Shown piece after piece: positions 1 to 8,927 of a stretch of 64,000 bases of DNA (its first letter is position 1; each line of letters starts with the position of its first letter). A program made the translations under genes and the position numbers. Source of the stretch: Winogradskyella pacifica (GTDB lineage Bacteria > Bacteroidota > Bacteroidia > Flavobacteriales > Flavobacteriaceae); the NCBI RefSeq assembly GCF_013403915.1, contig NZ_JABFDI010000008.1, positions 1 through 64,000 on the forward strand. Direction: 5' to 3'. The notes beneath the pieces were generated by a model. That model saw only the letters and a list, made by a program, of their open reading frames with translations, searched no databases and was not told the DNA's origin.

Positions 1-43
1 ATCAAGTATCTTAACAATAAAACCAACATGATTAAAAATTAAA

Positions 44-79
44 AGGTCGCCTAAATTGTTTTTAGACGACCTCTTTTTT
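44..79. terminator. Intrinsic terminator downstream of nrdA
   Basis: A 12-bp stem with one mismatch (AGGTCGCCTAAA at 44-55 pairing with 61-72) has a five-base loop and a T-run to its right. A-rich sequence to its left gives T-runs on the minus strand, so it can act in both directions. It lies about 40 bases beyond the nrdA stop and probably also ends a plus-strand gene outside the window. Confidence 0.75.
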
Positions 80-120
80 AACACTTAAATTATTTAGATT
101 ACTGCCTTCGCAGCAATTTA

Positions 121-1905
121 TTACCCTTCACAACTCGTACAATCTTTCTTTTGCTTAAACTTCTGTGCAGCATTCATACTGTGTTGGTAGTACAATGATT
201 TTACACCTAATTGCCAAGCGGTAACATAGATTTTATTAATATCTTTTACTGGCATATCTGGATGCACCATAATGTTCAACGATTGTGATTGATCTATATG
301 GTTTTGTCTGTTTGCTGCCTGGTAGATAATTGTCATTTGATCAATTTCAGAATAGGTTTTAAACACATTTTTCTCTTCTTCTGTAAGACCTTCTAAATGT
401 TGTACAGAACCATCATAATCACGGATGCTTTTCCAAACGTCATTAGTGTTCATTCCTTTTTCCTTTAAAAGCTCTAATAAGTAAGGATTCTTAATCGTTG
501 TTTTGATTTTTGCAATATCCTTTACATAACTGTTAGACCAAATTGGCTCAATACCTTGTGATACTTGTCCTAAAATAAACGCTGAAGATGTTGTTGGTGC
601 TACAGCATTTAATGTGGTGTTACGTCTTCCGTATCCTTTTAATACTTCTGGCTCACCAAATAACTCAGCTAATTCTTCTGAAGCTTTAACCGATTTATCT
701 TTAATTGTTTTAAAGATTTCACTGTTTAAGTCAAATGCCTCTTTACTATCAAAACCTACCATTTTAGATTGTAATAATGAGTGCCACCCTAAAGCTCCTA
801 AACCTAAAGCTCTGTTTTCTTTAGCAAACGTGTATGCCTTTTCCATAAACATAAATGTATGTCTATCGTCTCGGTTTTCAGAATCTCTATACACTTCTAA
901 TTTTGTAATAAACTCTTCTAAAACAGCATCTAAGAAATATACCATTGTTTCAACAGCATCGGTATCTTTCCACTTATCATAATGTAATAAGTTTATAGAA
1001 GATAATACACAAACAAATGACCAACGATCGTTTGTAGGTAACATAATTTCTGAACATAAGTTACTGGCGTAAATCTCATGTTTTTGATCTTTATAAGCAT
1101 CCGGAGCATTGTTGTTAGCATTGTCTCTAAAGAAAATATAAGGGTATCCTATTTCTCCTCTACGTTGTAATACTTTTGCCCAAATAGCTCTTTTATCTGA
1201 ATCGCCATCAATCATTTCTTGCATCCACTCATCACCTACAGTAACACCATGTGTTAACTCTTGAATTGGATTTCCTTCTGTTCCTATTTCTAAAAACTCG
1301 TGGATATCTTGATGCTCTATTGGTAAGTATGGAGAAAAACGACCTCTTCTCACTGACCCTTGACTTACAACATCGACCATTTTTTCGAACAACTGCATAA
1401 TGTGAACTGCACCAGAAGACTCACCGTTATTTTTTACAGGAGCACCTCTATGACGCAATTTTCCAAAATAACCAGAAGTACCACCTCCTAATTTAGACAT
1501 CATTCCAACTTCCGACTGTGTATAAAGGATATCTCCCATATCATCAGAAATATGCGACCCAAAACAACTAATTGGTAAGCCACGTCTTTTTCCAAAGTTT
1601 GACCACACCGGAGATGCTAATGAATAATACCCTTCAGCCATATAGCCATAGAACTTATCTGCAAAACCATCGATACCTAATATTTTTTCTGCATTGTTAG
1701 CAATTTCTCTAATTCTTTCTTCTGGTGTTGTATCACCTGTAAGGTAACCAGAGGCTAAAAATTGACGACTATGCTCAGTTAACCACTTAATTTCTGGTTC
1801 TGCTTTTGCTTCTTTAATAGCTTCTTTTCTAGCTTTAATTAATTCATCGTGGCTAGATGTTGTTGTTGATTCTTGAATCACTGTGTTTTTGATGTCTTGG
1901 TTCAT
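121..1905 (-). CDS. nrdA: Ribonucleoside-diphosphate reductase, alpha (catalytic) subunit, class I
   Basis: This is the catalytic subunit that reduces ribonucleoside diphosphates to deoxyribonucleotides in the cytoplasm, working with the NrdB radical subunit. The 594-residue protein shows the expected active-site residues: Cys114 (PISCFGSH), Asn282-Cys284-Glu286 (NLCSEI), Cys299, the Tyr572-Tyr573 radical-transfer pair and a C-terminal redox pair CTSC (Cys589/Cys592). It is much shorter than the roughly 760-residue Escherichia coli NrdA because there is no N-terminal ATP-cone; the first 40 residues are a polar lead-in. The ATP-cone is instead at the start of the neighbouring NrdB. The gene follows nrdB by 31 bases on the same strand and is almost certainly cotranscribed with it. 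The ATG at 1905 is the clear start. Confidence 0.96.
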   Translation of the reverse strand: MNQDIKNTVIQESTTTSSHDELIKARKEAIKEAKAEPEIKWLTEHSRQFLASGYLTGDTTPEERIREIANNAEKILGIDGFADKFYGYMAEGYYSLASPVWSNFGKRRGLPISCFGSHISDDMGDILYTQSEVGMMSKLGGGTSGYFGKLRHRGAPVKNNGESSGAVHIMQLFEKMVDVVSQGSVRRGRFSPYLPIEHQDIHEFLEIGTEGNPIQELTHGVTVGDEWMQEMIDGDSDKRAIWAKVLQRRGEIGYPYIFFRDNANNNAPDAYKDQKHEIYASNLCSEIMLPTNDRWSFVCVLSSINLLHYDKWKDTDAVETMVYFLDAVLEEFITKLEVYRDSENRDDRHTFMFMEKAYTFAKENRALGLGALGWHSLLQSKMVGFDSKEAFDLNSEIFKTIKDKSVKASEELAELFGEPEVLKGYGRRNTTLNAVAPTTSSAFILGQVSQGIEPIWSNSYVKDIAKIKTTIKNPYLLELLKEKGMNTNDVWKSIRDYDGSVQHLEGLTEEEKNVFKTYSEIDQMTIIYQAANRQNHIDQSQSLNIMVHPDMPVKDINKIYVTAWQLGVKSLYYQHSMNAAQKFKQKKDCTSCEG

Positions 1906-1936
1906 ATGGTCGTTTGTGGTTTAAAAATAAGTCGTA

Positions 1937-3211
1937 TTAAAATAGGTCGTCTCCGGTTACACTTTTTTGTCTCTTTGCATAGTTTATTGAACGCTTCACG
2001 AAGAAATCTCCATGTTTTGTTCCTATAATTTCGTCATCAAACCATTCGGTTTGTGCTAGTAATGTTTCATCTACATCAAATACTTTGTCAATACCAATGC
2101 TTTCTAAAGAATTATTAAATCTGTTTTTAATAAATTCATTAATCACATTTTTAGGTAAGAACTCTAATTCTCCTGCTTCAAAAATCCAATCTACTAGTTT
2201 GCTTTCAGAGTCAAAAGCTTCTTTACATAAGTCTCTTACTAATTCGCTATGTTCTGCATCAAACCAAGTTGGATTTTCGTTTTTGATAATTTTGATAATA
2301 TCAATTCCGAAATCTCCGTGAATTTGCTCTTCTTTTGATGTTGCTTCAACTACATTAGAAACACCTTTTAGCATGTTTTTATGCTTATTGAAAGCCATGA
2401 TGATTAAAAACTGAGAGAATAAAGACACATGCTCAATAAATAGAGAGAATAATAAAATTGACTCTGCATATTCTTTATTGTCTTCACTTTTAGCATTTTT
2501 TAAAGCGGTTTCTAAATAATGAACACGTCTCATTATTACCGGCTTTTTCTTTAGGTTTTTAAATTCGTTATTAAGACCTAATATTTCTAATAAGTGAGAA
2601 TAAGCATCATGATGACGTACTTCACTTTCTGCAAAAGTAGCACCTACAGATCCTATTTCTGGCTTAGGCATTTTATTGTAAATCTCTCCCCAAAACGATT
2701 TTACGGCTACTTCAATTTGAGAAATAGCAAGCATGGTGTTTTTAATCGCGTTTTGCTCTACAATAGTCAATCTTGTTTTGAAATCTTGAATATCACTAGT
2801 AAAGTTAAATTCAGAATGAATCCAATATGAATGTCTAATCGCATCTACATACTCATTAAGCTCAGGATACTCGTAAGGCTTTAAGTTAATACGCTTTTCA
2901 AAAATGTTTGTTTTTCTACTTCTCGCTTGTTCGTCTCTATATAATATGTATGCTTTTGCAACACTAGGAAAAGAACTTGTCATTAATTTTTCTTCAACAA
3001 GATCTTGAACCTCTTCTACAGTAGGTAAATAATTATGATCTCTTCCCTTTCTATCTAATAATGTTTGTAACACATTTACAGAAATGGTATTGGCATCTTC
3101 CTTACTCCCATTTCCTACAGAAAGCATTGCTTTCTCAATAGCATTTGTGATTTTATTTAAAACAAACGGACTTGTTTCATAATCTCTTTTTATAATCTGA
3201 GTAATCTCCAT
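1937..3211 (-). CDS. nrdB: Ribonucleotide reductase, beta (radical) subunit with N-terminal ATP-cone
   Basis: This is the ferritin-fold subunit that holds the dinuclear metal cofactor and generates the radical for NrdA. Residues 1 to about 95 form an ATP-cone (start MEITQIIKRDYETSPF, then VEEVQDLVEEKL and a YILYRDEQAR-like end), a regulatory domain normally found on NrdA. The ferritin-like part follows. It shows the ligand motifs ESEVRH (Glu197/His200), a tyrosine four residues later (Tyr204, at the spacing of the radical tyrosine), Glu260 and EQIH (Glu295/His298). At 424 residues it exceeds a usual NrdB (about 325-375) by the size of the cone. An ATP-cone on NrdB controlling subunit assembly is known from Leeuwenhoekiella blandensis, also a flavobacterium. 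The gene is first in the nrdBA operon. Confidence 0.95.
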   Translation of the reverse strand: MEITQIIKRDYETSPFVLNKITNAIEKAMLSVGNGSKEDANTISVNVLQTLLDRKGRDHNYLPTVEEVQDLVEEKLMTSSFPSVAKAYILYRDEQARSRKTNIFEKRINLKPYEYPELNEYVDAIRHSYWIHSEFNFTSDIQDFKTRLTIVEQNAIKNTMLAISQIEVAVKSFWGEIYNKMPKPEIGSVGATFAESEVRHHDAYSHLLEILGLNNEFKNLKKKPVIMRRVHYLETALKNAKSEDNKEYAESILLFSLFIEHVSLFSQFLIIMAFNKHKNMLKGVSNVVEATSKEEQIHGDFGIDIIKIIKNENPTWFDAEHSELVRDLCKEAFDSESKLVDWIFEAGELEFLPKNVINEFIKNRFNNSLESIGIDKVFDVDETLLAQTEWFDDEIIGTKHGDFFVKRSINYAKRQKSVTGDDLF

Positions 3212-4038
3212 ATTTCTTTTAATTTTAAAGCCTATCTAGTCATTAGAGTGGTATGAAACCATTCTAAACTGATTGGGTAAATCCGTTAAACGTTTTATAT
3301 TTTTCCTTTATAGAAATAAAGGGCTGAATTTTATAAAAAATGATTTTTCCTCACGATTTTCAAATCCAAAAACTAGAAAAATCTATTTTATTTTGCTCGC
3401 TACAAAGATTGACAATTGTCAGTAAAAATGAAAGCTAATTTTATAAACATTGTCAACAAGTTCTTAACAAATCAGTTTATAGTGGAAGAAAAGAGAAGAT
3501 TGCCGAAAACGAAACTAAATAACTGTATATTAGACAATTAAAACAAATAAAATACAAATAAAAATGTAAGTTTAATCGTGTTAAAACGAAGGTTAACAAC
3601 CGAGTTTATTGACGATTAAGATATAAATATTTCATTGAAATTAAGCCACAAAAAAGAGCGTTGATATAACGCTCTTTTTTCCCTAATAACTAACTAAAAC
3701 TAATAATAAGTAATTAAAAAAATTACGTATTACAAATTAACACAGTAATGAAAGATTAGAATTTTAAAGCTCTAAATTTTACTAATTAATAGCATATAAA
3801 CCAAAAAGCAAACCCCTAATTTGCTGTAATTTTTGGTTCATTTCATTACACAAATATGACTATAATTTACTATAATTCAACGATGTAATGTATAATTGGT
3901 AAAAAAAAGTGTATATCTGGATGCACTATTTTTCTTCGGATATTTTTAGCACGCTATACACAAAACCATGCATTACATACATATTTATATCCCTAACACT
4001 CAATATATTCCTATATTTAGATTTAATAATTTATAAAC
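3212..4038. other. Intergenic region between nrdB and the LytTR gene
   Basis: This 827-base gap separates two divergent genes and contains no convincing ORF. It holds a 12-bp perfect palindrome TGACAATTGTCA at 3410-3421, about 200 bases upstream of nrdB, and a strong hairpin terminator at 3650-3680 that no annotated gene explains. The rest is AT-rich and probably contains both promoters; no further element could be assigned. Confidence 0.6.
3650..3680. terminator. Orphan bidirectional intrinsic terminator
   Basis: A perfect 13-bp stem (A6-GAGCGTT at 3650-3662 pairing with AACGCTC-T6 at 3668-3680) encloses a five-base loop. It has T-runs in both orientations, as typical terminators do. No gene ends next to it: nrdB starts 440 bases to the left and the LytTR gene starts 360 bases to the right, so it may end a small RNA or a transcript running into the gap. 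Confidence 0.7.
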
Positions 4039-4773
4039 ATGTTAAAAGCAGTAATCGTAGACGATGAACCAAAAGCTGTACAAAGCTTAATTTGGGAAAT
4101 CAGCAATTTTAGCGAAGAAATAGAAGTTATGGCCTCCTTTACTAATCCAGATGAAGCGCTCACCTATTTAAACTCGCATATACCAGATTGCTTATTCTTA
4201 GACGTGCAAATGCCTACTATTGGTGGTTTTCAATTTTTAGAGCAACTCAACAACCCCGACTTTGCTGTGGTTATAACTACAGCATACGACGAATATGCTA
4301 TTAAAGCTCTAAAACATGATGCTATTGATTACCTATTAAAACCTATAGACTCAGACGACTTAAGGAACTGCATCTCAAAAATCAAAAAACATAGCGAGCG
4401 TACCATCAACTCCCAAAAACTAGAGCGTATGCTCACTAATTTTAATTCGCAATTCGATAAAAAAAAGATTACCATTAACACGGATGGCAAACTACTCTTT
4501 TTAGATGTTGATGATATCATATATATAGAATCTGATGGAAATTACAGCACGCTATTTTTACAGAATCAGAAAAAAATAGTGCTTACAAAAAAACTAAAAG
4601 AAGTTGATGCCATCTTACCAGAGCATTATTTTTTTAGAATTCACAACTCCTACATTATTAACCTCAACAAAATAAAAGCATTTATAAAAAATGAAGGCTA
4701 TGTTATTATGGACAGTGATCATAAAATCCCTGTAGCGAGACAACGAAAATCCGATTTTCTTGAAAAACTATAA
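4039..4773 (+). CDS. LytTR-family DNA-binding response regulator
   Basis: This is a cytoplasmic two-component response regulator of 244 residues. Residues 1-120 are a receiver domain with the acidic pair Asp8-Asp9, the phospho-acceptor Asp55 (FLDVQMP) and the conserved lysine in YLLKPI. Residues from about 143 to the end form a LytTR DNA-binding domain (DIIYIESDGNYSTLFL, then HNSYIINLNKI and a PVARQRK end). It lies nine bases upstream of a histidine kinase gene, so the two form a LytS/LytT-like pair. The target genes cannot be told from the sequence; no obvious direct-repeat site was found in the upstream region. Confidence 0.93.
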   Translation: MLKAVIVDDEPKAVQSLIWEISNFSEEIEVMASFTNPDEALTYLNSHIPDCLFLDVQMPTIGGFQFLEQLNNPDFAVVITTAYDEYAIKALKHDAIDYLLKPIDSDDLRNCISKIKKHSERTINSQKLERMLTNFNSQFDKKKITINTDGKLLFLDVDDIIYIESDGNYSTLFLQNQKKIVLTKKLKEVDAILPEHYFFRIHNSYIINLNKIKAFIKNEGYVIMDSDHKIPVARQRKSDFLEKL

Positions 4774-4782
4774 ATCGCAATC

Positions 4783-6735
4783 ATGAATTATTTGTTTAAG
4801 TCTCAACTATTAAACCTGTGTCTGGTTTTTTTCTTTTATAGTTTCTATAGTTCTGCGCAACAAACAAGTTTTCAAAACTCATTAATCTACATAAAAAACA
4901 ATAGCACTACGCTATACACTGAAATCGACTCCTTATTTGAACCATTTAAACAAGACAGTCTAAAAATGAAACGCTTGCTTACTGTTTCTAAAGACATCGC
5001 TTCAATTGAAAGCTGTAGTTATGCCCTTAATGCCTTAGGCGTCATTCAAAGAAACATTTCTAATTACAATGAAGCTATTGCCTTACATAAAGAGGCAGAA
5101 GTTTATGCAGATAAGGCAGAAAGCACCGAATTTAAAATTATTAGTCTAAATATGATAGGTGTTATTTACAGACGGATGGATGTGGTTAAACCGGCTTTAG
5201 ATTACCATACAGAAGCTCTAAAAATTGCATATTCCGTATTAGAACCATCACAAACCGTAACAGAGAACATTGCTGTTTCACAAAACAGTATTGGCAATAT
5301 TTATTTAGCACTAAAACAATACGATTTAGCCATCAATCAATTTAATAAATCTCTTGCAATTGAAAAAAGTATAGATAATAAATTAGGATTAGCTATTAAC
5401 TACCACAACATAGGTTATGCACAAGAAGCTAAAGGGGATTTAAACTTAGCCTTATCTAACTTTCAACAATCACTAGACTATAACAATATGATTGATTCTG
5501 AAATCGGACGTGTTATCTGCTACAATAGTATTGGAGGCATCTATCTAAAACAACACAATTACAAGAAAGCCGAACCGATTATAAAAGAAGCTCTAAACAA
5601 AGCATTAGATATTGACGACCAATATTATATTTCGGCGTCGTACCTTAACCTGGGACAGTTAGAAATAGAAACCAATCAACTTAGTTCTGCAGAAACACAT
5701 TTAAAAAAAGCACTCAACATAGCCAATTCTTATAATTTAAAATCTACGGTTGCAGAATCTAGCAAACTATTATCTCAACTCAACCAAAAGAACAAGGATT
5801 TTAAAACAGCCTTAAAGTACTACCAAGAAGCCGTTGAAATAGAAAACACCATATTAACGGAACAAAACTTACAATACGTTAATGACATTGCCGTACAATA
5901 TGAAAACGAAAATAAAAACAATCAGATAAAAGCGTTAGCGCTAGAAAATGAATCTGTTCGCTTACGCTTAGAGCGGAATAAACAGATCTTGCTCTACACG
6001 TCCCTACTCTTAGGAATTATAGGTGTTGCCCTTTTTATTATTCAAAGAACAAAAGCCTTAAAGCGCGATAAACACATCTTAACTTTAGAACAAGACATGT
6101 TGCGGAGTCAGATGAATCCTCATTTTATATTTAACTCCCTAAATTCTATAAAGCTCTATATCATTAATAATGATAAAACTAATGCAGTTTATTATCTCAA
6201 CAAATTTTCGAAGCTCATCCGAAAGATTTTAATGGCATCAAAAGAAAAAGAAACCTCTCTTAATGATGAGCTTGAGACCATGAAATTGTATATGAATATT
6301 GAAAACATTCGGTTTTCAAATGAAATCGATTTTACGATTACGGTAGACCCTACTATAAATACAGAAATCACAAAATTACCTTCTTTAGTGCTTCAACCTT
6401 TTTTAGAAAACTCGTTATGGCATGGTTTATCTTCGAAATCTAATAACAAAAAAATAATCTTAAACGTTAGTAAAGACTCACCCAATTTTATTACTGTTGA
6501 AATTACAGATAATGGTATTGGCAGAAATGCATCAAAAAAAATAAATGATAGAAAACGACTAGAACGAAACTCAGTAGGTATAGATATTACTAAAGCTCGA
6601 TTGGCTAATTTTTCGGAAGCATTTCAAAATTCATACACTTTGAAAATTGAAGATTTATATGAAAACGAAAAACCGTCTGGCACTAAAATAATCTTACAAA
6701 TACCTACAAAATTAAAGACTCAGTTTATAAACTAG
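4783..6735 (+). CDS. TPR-repeat sensor histidine kinase (LytS-type kinase domain)
   Basis: This 650-residue membrane sensor is the partner of the LytTR regulator just upstream. It begins with a signal peptide (hydrophobic segment ending SSAQ at about residue 26). Several tetratricopeptide repeats follow across residues 60-350 (for example NSIGNIYLALKQYDLAINQF and NLGQLEIETNQLSSAETHL), then a short coiled region, one membrane segment at about 402-422 and the kinase. The kinase is of the His_kinase type with the motif QMNPHFIFNSLN, phospho-acceptor His447, and an ATPase domain with an ENSLWHGL N-box-like motif and DNGIGRN. The TPR array is therefore predicted to face the periplasm. The ligand is unknown. 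Confidence 0.92.
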   Translation: MNYLFKSQLLNLCLVFFFYSFYSSAQQTSFQNSLIYIKNNSTTLYTEIDSLFEPFKQDSLKMKRLLTVSKDIASIESCSYALNALGVIQRNISNYNEAIALHKEAEVYADKAESTEFKIISLNMIGVIYRRMDVVKPALDYHTEALKIAYSVLEPSQTVTENIAVSQNSIGNIYLALKQYDLAINQFNKSLAIEKSIDNKLGLAINYHNIGYAQEAKGDLNLALSNFQQSLDYNNMIDSEIGRVICYNSIGGIYLKQHNYKKAEPIIKEALNKALDIDDQYYISASYLNLGQLEIETNQLSSAETHLKKALNIANSYNLKSTVAESSKLLSQLNQKNKDFKTALKYYQEAVEIENTILTEQNLQYVNDIAVQYENENKNNQIKALALENESVRLRLERNKQILLYTSLLLGIIGVALFIIQRTKALKRDKHILTLEQDMLRSQMNPHFIFNSLNSIKLYIINNDKTNAVYYLNKFSKLIRKILMASKEKETSLNDELETMKLYMNIENIRFSNEIDFTITVDPTINTEITKLPSLVLQPFLENSLWHGLSSKSNNKKIILNVSKDSPNFITVEITDNGIGRNASKKINDRKRLERNSVGIDITKARLANFSEAFQNSYTLKIEDLYENEKPSGTKIILQIPTKLKTQFIN

Positions 6736-6782
6736 AGACGTTAAAAAAGAAATTAGATAAATGAAGCTAAAATTTATAAAGC

Positions 6783-7352
6783 TTACCGCTTATAAGTTTC
6801 GGCTACTTTTTCTAATTCAGCATACCAATCCTCTCCAAACTTTCTAATAAGTGCTTCCTTTACAAATTTGTAAACAGGCACTTGTAATTCTTTACCTAAA
6901 GAACAGGCATCATCACAAATTTCCCACTTATCATAATTTACACCAGAGAACTCCGTATACTCTCTTATTCGTATGGGATATAAATGGCAAGACACTGGTT
7001 TCTTCCATTTAATTTCTCCTTGATTGTAAGCCTCTTCTATAGCACAAAGTGCCGTTTTCTTCTCGTCAAAAATGACGTAAGCACAATCTGCACCATTAAT
7101 TAATGGCGTTTCAAAATCTCCAAAATCAGTCGTTATTGAAGTCCCTTGGGCCTCAATAGCATCGATACCTTCTTTACGAAGAAATGGTTTTACTTTGGGA
7201 TAAATATCTTCTAAGATTTTAACCTCATCTTTTTCTAAAGGAGCACCTGCATCACCATCGATACAACATGCACCTTTACAAGCCGAAAGATTGCAAACAA
7301 AATCCTTTTCTATAATATCTTCTGAAACTATGGTTTTTCCGAGTTGAAACAT
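6783..7352 (-). CDS. DUF3109 family cysteine-rich protein
   Basis: This is a conserved flavobacterial protein of unknown function related to the YkgJ-type zinc/iron-sulphur family. It has many conserved cysteines: CNLSACKGACC near the N-terminus, then a single Cys in GADCAYV, one in ALCAIEE, one in VSCHLYP and a CDDACSLG group. These suggest a metal- or cluster-binding fold. An upstream in-frame start at 7421 exists, but the conserved protein begins MFQLGKTIV, so the ATG at 7352 was chosen (189 residues). It is convergent with the histidine kinase gene, with no obvious terminator between them. Confidence 0.85.
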   Translation of the reverse strand: MFQLGKTIVSEDIIEKDFVCNLSACKGACCIDGDAGAPLEKDEVKILEDIYPKVKPFLRKEGIDAIEAQGTSITTDFGDFETPLINGADCAYVIFDEKKTALCAIEEAYNQGEIKWKKPVSCHLYPIRIREYTEFSGVNYDKWEICDDACSLGKELQVPVYKFVKEALIRKFGEDWYAELEKVAETYKR

Positions 7353-7523
7353 GCCGCAAAAATACTTAAACTTAACCGCAATTTTCCATTGAAAATCTTT
7401 AATAATATCGCACCTTTGCAAAAAATTTCAAAAACCATACTAAAATATAGCTATTAAGCAATTAAAAACCAATAACTTATAGCCCTGTTTTAGACGTTAT
7501 AAATGATTTAAAATACTCGAAAA

Positions 7524-8105
7524 ATGCAACTTAATTTTAAAGAAATATTTACAGCTTTCATGATTCTTTTTGCGGTTATTGATATCATTGGAAACATTCC
7601 AATTATCATAGATCTTCGTAAAAAAGTGGGGCATATTCAAAGTGGAAAAGCCTCTATTATTGCAGGTGTAATAATGATTATTTTCCTTTTTGTAGGAAAG
7701 AGTTTATTAAGTCTTATTGGTATTGATGTCAACTCATTTGCTGTTGCTGGTGCCTTTGTTATATTCTTTATTGCACTAGAAATGGTTTTAGGTATTACAC
7801 TTTATAAAGACGACGAACACAGTTCGGTTACTGCTTCTGTTTTTCCATTAGCATTCCCGTTAATGGCAGGCCCAGGGACTTTAACTACGTTATTATCGTT
7901 ACGTGCAGAATTTGCTATTGAAAATATTATCGTTGCTGTAATTAGTAATGTTGTTGTCATTTATATTGTACTAAAAACGTCTTCAAAAATTGAACGTATT
8001 ATAGGTGCAAACGGAATTAACATTATAAGAAAAATATTTGGTGTAATTTTGTTAGCCATCGCAGTAAAATTATTTGCGCATAACATTAAAGCTTTACTGG
8101 CTTAA
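7524..8105 (+). CDS. MarC family integral membrane protein
   Basis: The 193-residue protein is almost entirely hydrophobic, with about six membrane segments. It carries features of the MarC/UPF0056 family: IDIIGNIPI in the first segment, ALEMVLGI, and the FPLAFPLMAGPGTLTTLL motif in the middle. The family sits in the inner membrane and has no agreed function; the old link to antibiotic resistance in enterobacteria is not supported. It is first in a three-gene run with a tiny membrane protein and a flavoprotein. Confidence 0.9.
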   Translation: MQLNFKEIFTAFMILFAVIDIIGNIPIIIDLRKKVGHIQSGKASIIAGVIMIIFLFVGKSLLSLIGIDVNSFAVAGAFVIFFIALEMVLGITLYKDDEHSSVTASVFPLAFPLMAGPGTLTTLLSLRAEFAIENIIVAVISNVVVIYIVLKTSSKIERIIGANGINIIRKIFGVILLAIAVKLFAHNIKALLA

Positions 8106-8115
8106 ATTTTTAAAC

Positions 8116-8316
8116 ATGAAAGTACTTACACTTATTCTATCAGTTATAGCATTAGCACTTATTATTTTTAATACCACAAAGTTAAATTTTGATGCACTCT
8201 TACAAGGAGAAAGTCAAACAGCCTTAATTACAATTGTAGCTGCACTTTGTGCACTTATATTAGTACAAATTTTAAGAATTTCTAAGAAGATTGAAAAACT
8301 AAGTAAACGTCGCTAA
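8116..8316 (+). CDS. Small two-segment membrane protein, unknown function
   Basis: This is a 66-residue hydrophobic protein (MKVLTLILSVIALALIIF, a short polar loop, then a second hydrophobic segment and a basic tail ending SKRR). A longer ORF in the same frame overlaps the marC stop, but the ATG at 8116, ten bases past that stop, fits spacing better. Its stop overlaps the start of the next gene by one base (TAATG), so translation of the two is probably coupled. No family is recognised. It is probably an inner-membrane protein with both ends on the cytoplasmic side. Confidence 0.75.
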   Translation: MKVLTLILSVIALALIIFNTTKLNFDALLQGESQTALITIVAALCALILVQILRISKKIEKLSKRR

Positions 8317-8927
8317 TGGATTTTGATGCATTAATTATCGGTGGTGGAGCAGCAGGGTTATCTTGTGCTTTAGTCTTGGGGTCTGCAAAAAACAAACCTT
8401 TCGCAGAAGGCAAACAGATTGGCATTATAATGCACCAAAAAACATCGCACCTTCAAACCGCTTTATTTAATAATGTTTTAGGGTTACAACCGGGTACTTT
8501 AGGTTCAGATATTTTAACGGAAGGTAAATCACAATTAGCTACCATTTATCCGCATGTTTCTCAAATTGAAAATGAAAAAGTAAGTGCGATACAGAAAGAT
8601 AAGGATGGTTTTATAGTGACTACAAATAAAAATAACTATTATTCTAAGATCGTTGTCATTGCCGTTGGCTATACTAACTTAATGACCATAGAAGGTCTCG
8701 AAAACTATATAGAACCACATCCAAGAGCCGCTATTGAGAAAGATAGAATTTGGTTAAAAAACACAGACCATCTTATTGAAGACAATCTATATGTTGCTGG
8801 GACTTTAGCCGGTTGGCGTAGTCAATTTGCTATGGCTAGTGGAAGTGGCGCTCATGTGGCAACCGATATTTTAACACTTTGGAATGATGGGAAGCAAACC
8901 AAAATTCACGATAAAGTTATTGCTTAA
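8316..8927 (+). CDS. FAD/NAD(P)-dependent oxidoreductase, thioredoxin-reductase-like
   Basis: This is a 203-residue flavoprotein of the short pyridine-nucleotide-disulphide oxidoreductase type. It starts with an FAD-binding Rossmann motif (ALIIGGGAAGLSCALVLG) and ends with a second FAD contact region (LYVAGTLAGWRSQFAMASGSG). The central NAD(P)-binding domain seen in full thioredoxin reductases is missing and there is no redox CxxC pair, so it is not a thioredoxin reductase. The substrate is unknown. Its start overlaps the stop of the small membrane protein, and its 3' end overlaps the convergent protease gene by 11 bases. Confidence 0.82.
   Translation: MDFDALIIGGGAAGLSCALVLGSAKNKPFAEGKQIGIIMHQKTSHLQTALFNNVLGLQPGTLGSDILTEGKSQLATIYPHVSQIENEKVSAIQKDKDGFIVTTNKNNYYSKIVVIAVGYTNLMTIEGLENYIEPHPRAAIEKDRIWLKNTDHLIEDNLYVAGTLAGWRSQFAMASGSGAHVATDILTLWNDGKQTKIHDKVIA

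Noticed and set aside
614..982. Plus-strand 122-codon open frame opposite nrdA
   Set aside because: It is the antisense of a conserved enzyme gene and its serine/alanine-rich translation shows no motif.
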